A stretch of 7,180 nt of DNA from an uncultured Collinsella sp. Lineage in GTDB: Bacteria; Actinomycetota; Coriobacteriia; Coriobacteriales; Coriobacteriaceae. Made by a program: the position numbers and the translations under genes. How positions within the stretch are numbered: position 1 is the first letter of the stretch; each line of letters opens with the position of its first letter. The stretch is taken from the NCBI GenBank assembly GCA_902468695.1, contig CABQZS010000139.1, positions 1-7,180 of the forward strand. Reading direction: 5' to 3'. Positions 4,805-7,180 of this stretch are shown in pieces. Under the pieces are notes generated by a model. The model was not told the DNA's origin. It did no database searches and worked only from the letters and a program-made list of their open reading frames with translations.

Positions 4805-4805
4805 T

Positions 4806-6041
4806 CTAGTAATTGGCCTCGTAGCCGTTGCCGTCGCCGATCGGCTCTTCGTAGTAGTCCGAATCGCTCGAATCGCTTGAGTCATCGGGATCGTCAGAGC
4901 TGACCGATGAGGTTGCGGTACCGTTTGCGTAGTCGTCAGACGTGTTGTTGTTCAGGTCGCCGATCGTAGAGCTGGAACCGTCGGAAAGACCCATGGTGTT
5001 GGGACCCTTGGGATCCTTGCCGGCATCGACGCGCTCCATCATTTCCTTGAGCTCGTCCTCGTAGACAAAGACGTAGCTCACACCGTCGATCATGGTGCTG
5101 TCGTCGGCGTACGAGGGCAGGTTGGCCGAGTAGATACCGTCGACATCCATACCGCGCATGGCGTTGACCGTAGCCACGATATCCTGAACGCTCATATCGG
5201 TTACGAGCATATCGGACAGCGAATTAACCAGGCCAAAAATCTTCGTGGCATCGAAGTTATTGAGAATCTGGTTGGCAAGGGCGCCAAGCACCTGACGCTG
5301 GTGGCGCATGCGCGTGTAATCGCCGTCGGCATAGGTGTAGCGGCAGCGGGCATAGGTAAGGGCGGTGGCACCGTCCATATGCTGCTGGCCAGCGGTAATC
5401 TTAATATCCAGGTGCTCGGGGTCGTCAACATCATCGGTTGCGTTAATGTCGATACCGCCAACCGAATCAATCAGTGCCTGCATACCGTCGAAGCTGACCT
5501 CGGCATAGTGGGAAATCTGAACACCGCACAGCTCGTTGACCGCCTCGACCATGGCCTCGGCGCCGCCAACGGTATGGCAGGCGTTGATCTTCATGGTCTC
5601 GCCCTTGTACTCGACCTTGGTGTCGCGCGGAACGGAAATGAGCGTCGCCTGCTTTTGCGTGGGGTCGATGCGTGCCAGGATAATCGAGTCGGCACGATAC
5701 GTATCCTCGCCCGGACGGCCGTCGGTGCCAAGAAGCAGCACGTAGAACGGATCCTTTGCCTCATCGGTGTCAACCAGAACCCGACGCAGATTGTCGGTAA
5801 TGACATTAGAATCGCCGAGCTTGCCCATAATGGTGGCAAACCACAGGCCGGCAGCGGTAGTGGCACTCAGCAGCACGCCAAGCACGACAATGAGCGCGAC
5901 GTGACGAATCGTGTGGCTACGACGACGTTGACGAGCGCGCTCGGAATAGCGAGCCGCGTTATCGCGACTGTAGATCTTGGCCTGCGCACCAGTTGAGGGT
6001 CTTCGGGTGCTAGTATCCGCGAGGGGCTTTTTATTAAACAT
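4806..6041 (-). CDS. LytR-CpsA-Psr (LCP) family cell-wall glycopolymer transferase
   Basis: Membrane-anchored enzyme whose family transfers lipid-linked glycopolymers (teichoic acid-like polymers, capsule, arabinogalactan) to peptidoglycan outside the cell. Of 411 residues, 1-46 are basic and cytoplasmic, about 47-71 form one membrane helix, and the LCP domain spans about 97-260. Visible motifs are FYVLLLGTDGR (99-109, Asp107), YRADSIILARID (115-126; Arg116, Asp118), ISVPRDT (135-141; Arg139, Asp140), INACHTVGG (152-160), VGGIDI (194-199) and GDYTRMRHQRQVL (240-252), with the conserved arginines that hold the pyrophosphate. Residues 351-411 are a Ser/Asp/Asn-rich acidic tail, probably disordered. 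Start: I chose the ATG at 6039-6041, with AGG 6 bases upstream; an in-frame TTG at 6045-6047 abuts that site and is unlikely. It follows murA by 12 bases and is probably co-transcribed. Older annotations call such proteins LytR transcriptional regulators, which is misleading. Confidence 0.93.
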   Translation of the reverse strand: MFNKKPLADTSTRRPSTGAQAKIYSRDNAARYSERARQRRRSHTIRHVALIVVLGVLLSATTAAGLWFATIMGKLGDSNVITDNLRRVLVDTDEAKDPFYVLLLGTDGRPGEDTYRADSIILARIDPTQKQATLISVPRDTKVEYKGETMKINACHTVGGAEAMVEAVNELCGVQISHYAEVSFDGMQALIDSVGGIDINATDDVDDPEHLDIKITAGQQHMDGATALTYARCRYTYADGDYTRMRHQRQVLGALANQILNNFDATKIFGLVNSLSDMLVTDMSVQDIVATVNAMRGMDVDGIYSANLPSYADDSTMIDGVSYVFVYEDELKEMMERVDAGKDPKGPNTMGLSDGSSSTIGDLNNNTSDDYANGTATSSVSSDDPDDSSDSSDSDYYEEPIGDGNGYEANY

Positions 6042-6053
6042 AGGCAACCTGTA

Positions 6054-7180
6054 TTAGTAGATGACGGGATCGGGGACGGTAGCATGCTCGACATGCGCGC
6101 CGAGCGCCTGCAGCTTTTCGACAAACTGCTCGTAGCCGCGCTTGATGTGATGGATGGCCGAAACCTCGGTCGTCCCGTCGGCGATCAAGCCCGCTACGAC
6201 GAGGGCCGCTCCGCCACGCAGATCGGGCGAGGTAACCTGTGCACCCGAGAAGCCCTTGACGCCATGAATCATGGCATGATGGCTCTCGATACGAATGTCG
6301 GCACCCATGCGCACCAGCTCAGAGGCAAACATAAAGCGATTCTCGAAGATGTTCTCGGTAATAACGGAACTGCCGTCGGCAAGGGCGGAGAGTACCATAA
6401 TCTGCGCCTGCATGTCCGTCGGGAAGCCGGGGAACGGAAGCGTCTGGATGTCGACCGGCTTGATACGCTCGGCACGGTTCACATGGACACCATCCTCGAC
6501 GCGCTCGCAATCGATACCCATGAGCTCCATCTTCTTGAGCACCATGCCCAAGTGAATGGGGCAAAAGCCCGTGACATCGACACCGCGATCGTCGGCCATC
6601 AACGCACCGGCAACGATAAAGGTACCGGCCTCGATGCGGTCGCCTACTACGCGATGGGTAACAGGATGGAGCTCTTCCACGCCTTCGATAGTCACGACGG
6701 GCGTGCCGGCGCCAACAATCTTGGCGCCCATCTCGTTGAGCATGTTGGCGAGATCGACAATCTCGGGCTCGCGGGCGGCATTGTCGATAACCGTGGTGCC
6801 CTGTGCGCGCACAGAGGCCATGATGAGGTTCTCGGTCGCACCGACGCTGGCGAACTCGAGCGTGACGGTGGTACCGCGCAGGCCTTGGGGCGCATTGGCG
6901 TTGATGTAACCGTGGGCGGTATCAAACTCAACGCCCAGGGCCTCGAGACCCAGAATGTGCATATCGATCTTGCGAGCACCCAGGTTGCAGCCGCCCGGCA
7001 TGGCAATCTTGGCGCGATGGAAGCGGCCCAGCAGGGGTCCCATGACGGCGGTGGAAGCACGCATCTTGGCAACGAGCTCGTAGGGGGCCTCCCAAGAATC
7101 GACCTGAGAGGTATCAATCTCGAGCGTGTGCTCGTCGAGAACATCGATCGTAGCGCCCATGCCCTTGAGCACCTTGCCCA
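6054..7180 (-). CDS. murA: UDP-N-acetylglucosamine 1-carboxyvinyltransferase, N-terminus cut by the edge
   Basis: Cytoplasmic enzyme of the first committed step of peptidoglycan synthesis: it moves enolpyruvyl from phosphoenolpyruvate to UDP-GlcNAc. About 374 residues are visible; the first complete codons read GKVLKGMGATI, so by comparison with MurA proteins of about 420 residues some 45-50 N-terminal residues lie beyond the right edge. MPGGCNLGARKIDMHI holds the catalytic cysteine (codon 6987-6989, E. coli Cys115). FPTDMQAQI holds the conserved aspartate (6414-6416, Asp305), and DLRGGAALVVAG the conserved arginine (6216-6218, Arg397). AAREPEIVDLAN, DRIEAGTF and ENRFM are also typical. The cysteine predicts the fosfomycin-sensitive form, unlike mycobacterial MurA, which has Asp there. 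The GTG at 7170-7172 is internal, not a start. The LCP gene follows after 12 bases. Confidence 0.97.
   Translation of the reverse strand, partial: GKVLKGMGATIDVLDEHTLEIDTSQVDSWEAPYELVAKMRASTAVMGPLLGRFHRAKIAMPGGCNLGARKIDMHILGLEALGVEFDTAHGYINANAPQGLRGTTVTLEFASVGATENLIMASVRAQGTTVIDNAAREPEIVDLANMLNEMGAKIVGAGTPVVTIEGVEELHPVTHRVVGDRIEAGTFIVAGALMADDRGVDVTGFCPIHLGMVLKKMELMGIDCERVEDGVHVNRAERIKPVDIQTLPFPGFPTDMQAQIMVLSALADGSSVITENIFENRFMFASELVRMGADIRIESHHAMIHGVKGFSGAQVTSPDLRGGAALVVAGLIADGTTEVSAIHHIKRGYEQFVEKLQALGAHVEHATVPDPVIY

Larger units (their letters stand above)
4456..4805. other. Gene-free convergent region, 350 bases, rich in hairpins
   Basis: Between the ends of pepT and the LCP gene I find no credible coding sequence. 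It holds the terminator at 4480-4521, a plain stretch at about 4522-4598 with only a weak five-base inverted repeat (ACGTC at 4560-4564, GACGT at 4572-4576), the bidirectional terminator at 4600-4640, the palindrome at 4644-4656 and the two hairpin repeats. Confidence 0.8.

Noticed and set aside
5301..5996. Long plus-strand open frame (231 codons)
   Set aside because: It is antisense to the LCP gene and Gly/Ala/Val-rich, as expected from the complement of a codon-biased gene.
6042..6047. TTG start for the LCP protein, two codons upstream of the ATG
   Set aside because: The AGG of the only ribosome-like site abuts the TTG, leaving no spacer; the ATG at 6039-6041 has a normal 6-base spacer.

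Overview
The window reads as ordinary chromosomal DNA of a fairly GC-rich bacterium. Gene content (an MntR/DtxR-type regulator, peptidase T, a LytR-CpsA-Psr protein beside murA), the frequent G/C in third codon positions and GTG starts suggest an actinobacterial gut anaerobe of the Coriobacteriia, perhaps Collinsella. That assignment is inference from gene style, not from a database match. I see no mobile element, CRISPR array, phage gene, defence cassette, tRNA or rRNA.

Layout, left to right. Positions 1-111 (minus) hold the start of an unidentified gene that runs off the left edge. Positions 201-1601 (minus) encode a phosphohexomutase (phosphoglucomutase/phosphomannomutase family). A terminator at 1726-1755 separates it from a two-gene minus-strand operon: a DtxR/MntR-family metalloregulator (2665-3087) followed 10 bases later by a zinc-type homocysteine S-methyltransferase (1761-2654). 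Divergent from the regulator, peptidase T (3208-4455, plus) is read rightwards. The ~120-base divergent region carries a perfect 18-base palindrome (3142-3159) that sits on the probable -35 regions of both promoters, a strong candidate for the regulator's operator.

Positions 4456-4805 are a gene-free convergent region packed with hairpins. They include a strong terminator for pepT, a second bidirectional terminator, and two copies of a 41-base element whose 12-base-pair stems differ by compensatory base-pair swaps. To the right, on the minus strand, are murA (6054-7180, N-terminus cut by the edge) and, 12 bases downstream of it, a membrane-anchored LytR-CpsA-Psr protein (4806-6041). This is a cell-wall pair: MurA commits UDP-GlcNAc to peptidoglycan, and LCP proteins attach glycopolymers to the finished wall.

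How the parts relate: the phosphohexomutase (sugar phosphates), MurA and the LCP protein all serve envelope polymer synthesis in a broad sense. The regulator, the methyltransferase and PepT form a unit that may respond to metal, since both flanking enzymes belong to metal-dependent families. The most interesting points are the shared operator, the mixed MntR/DtxR metal site of the regulator, the non-canonical active-site loops of the phosphohexomutase, the covarying hairpin repeat, and a local excess of TATATA between 181 and 2659. None of these amounts to a clear new multi-gene system.
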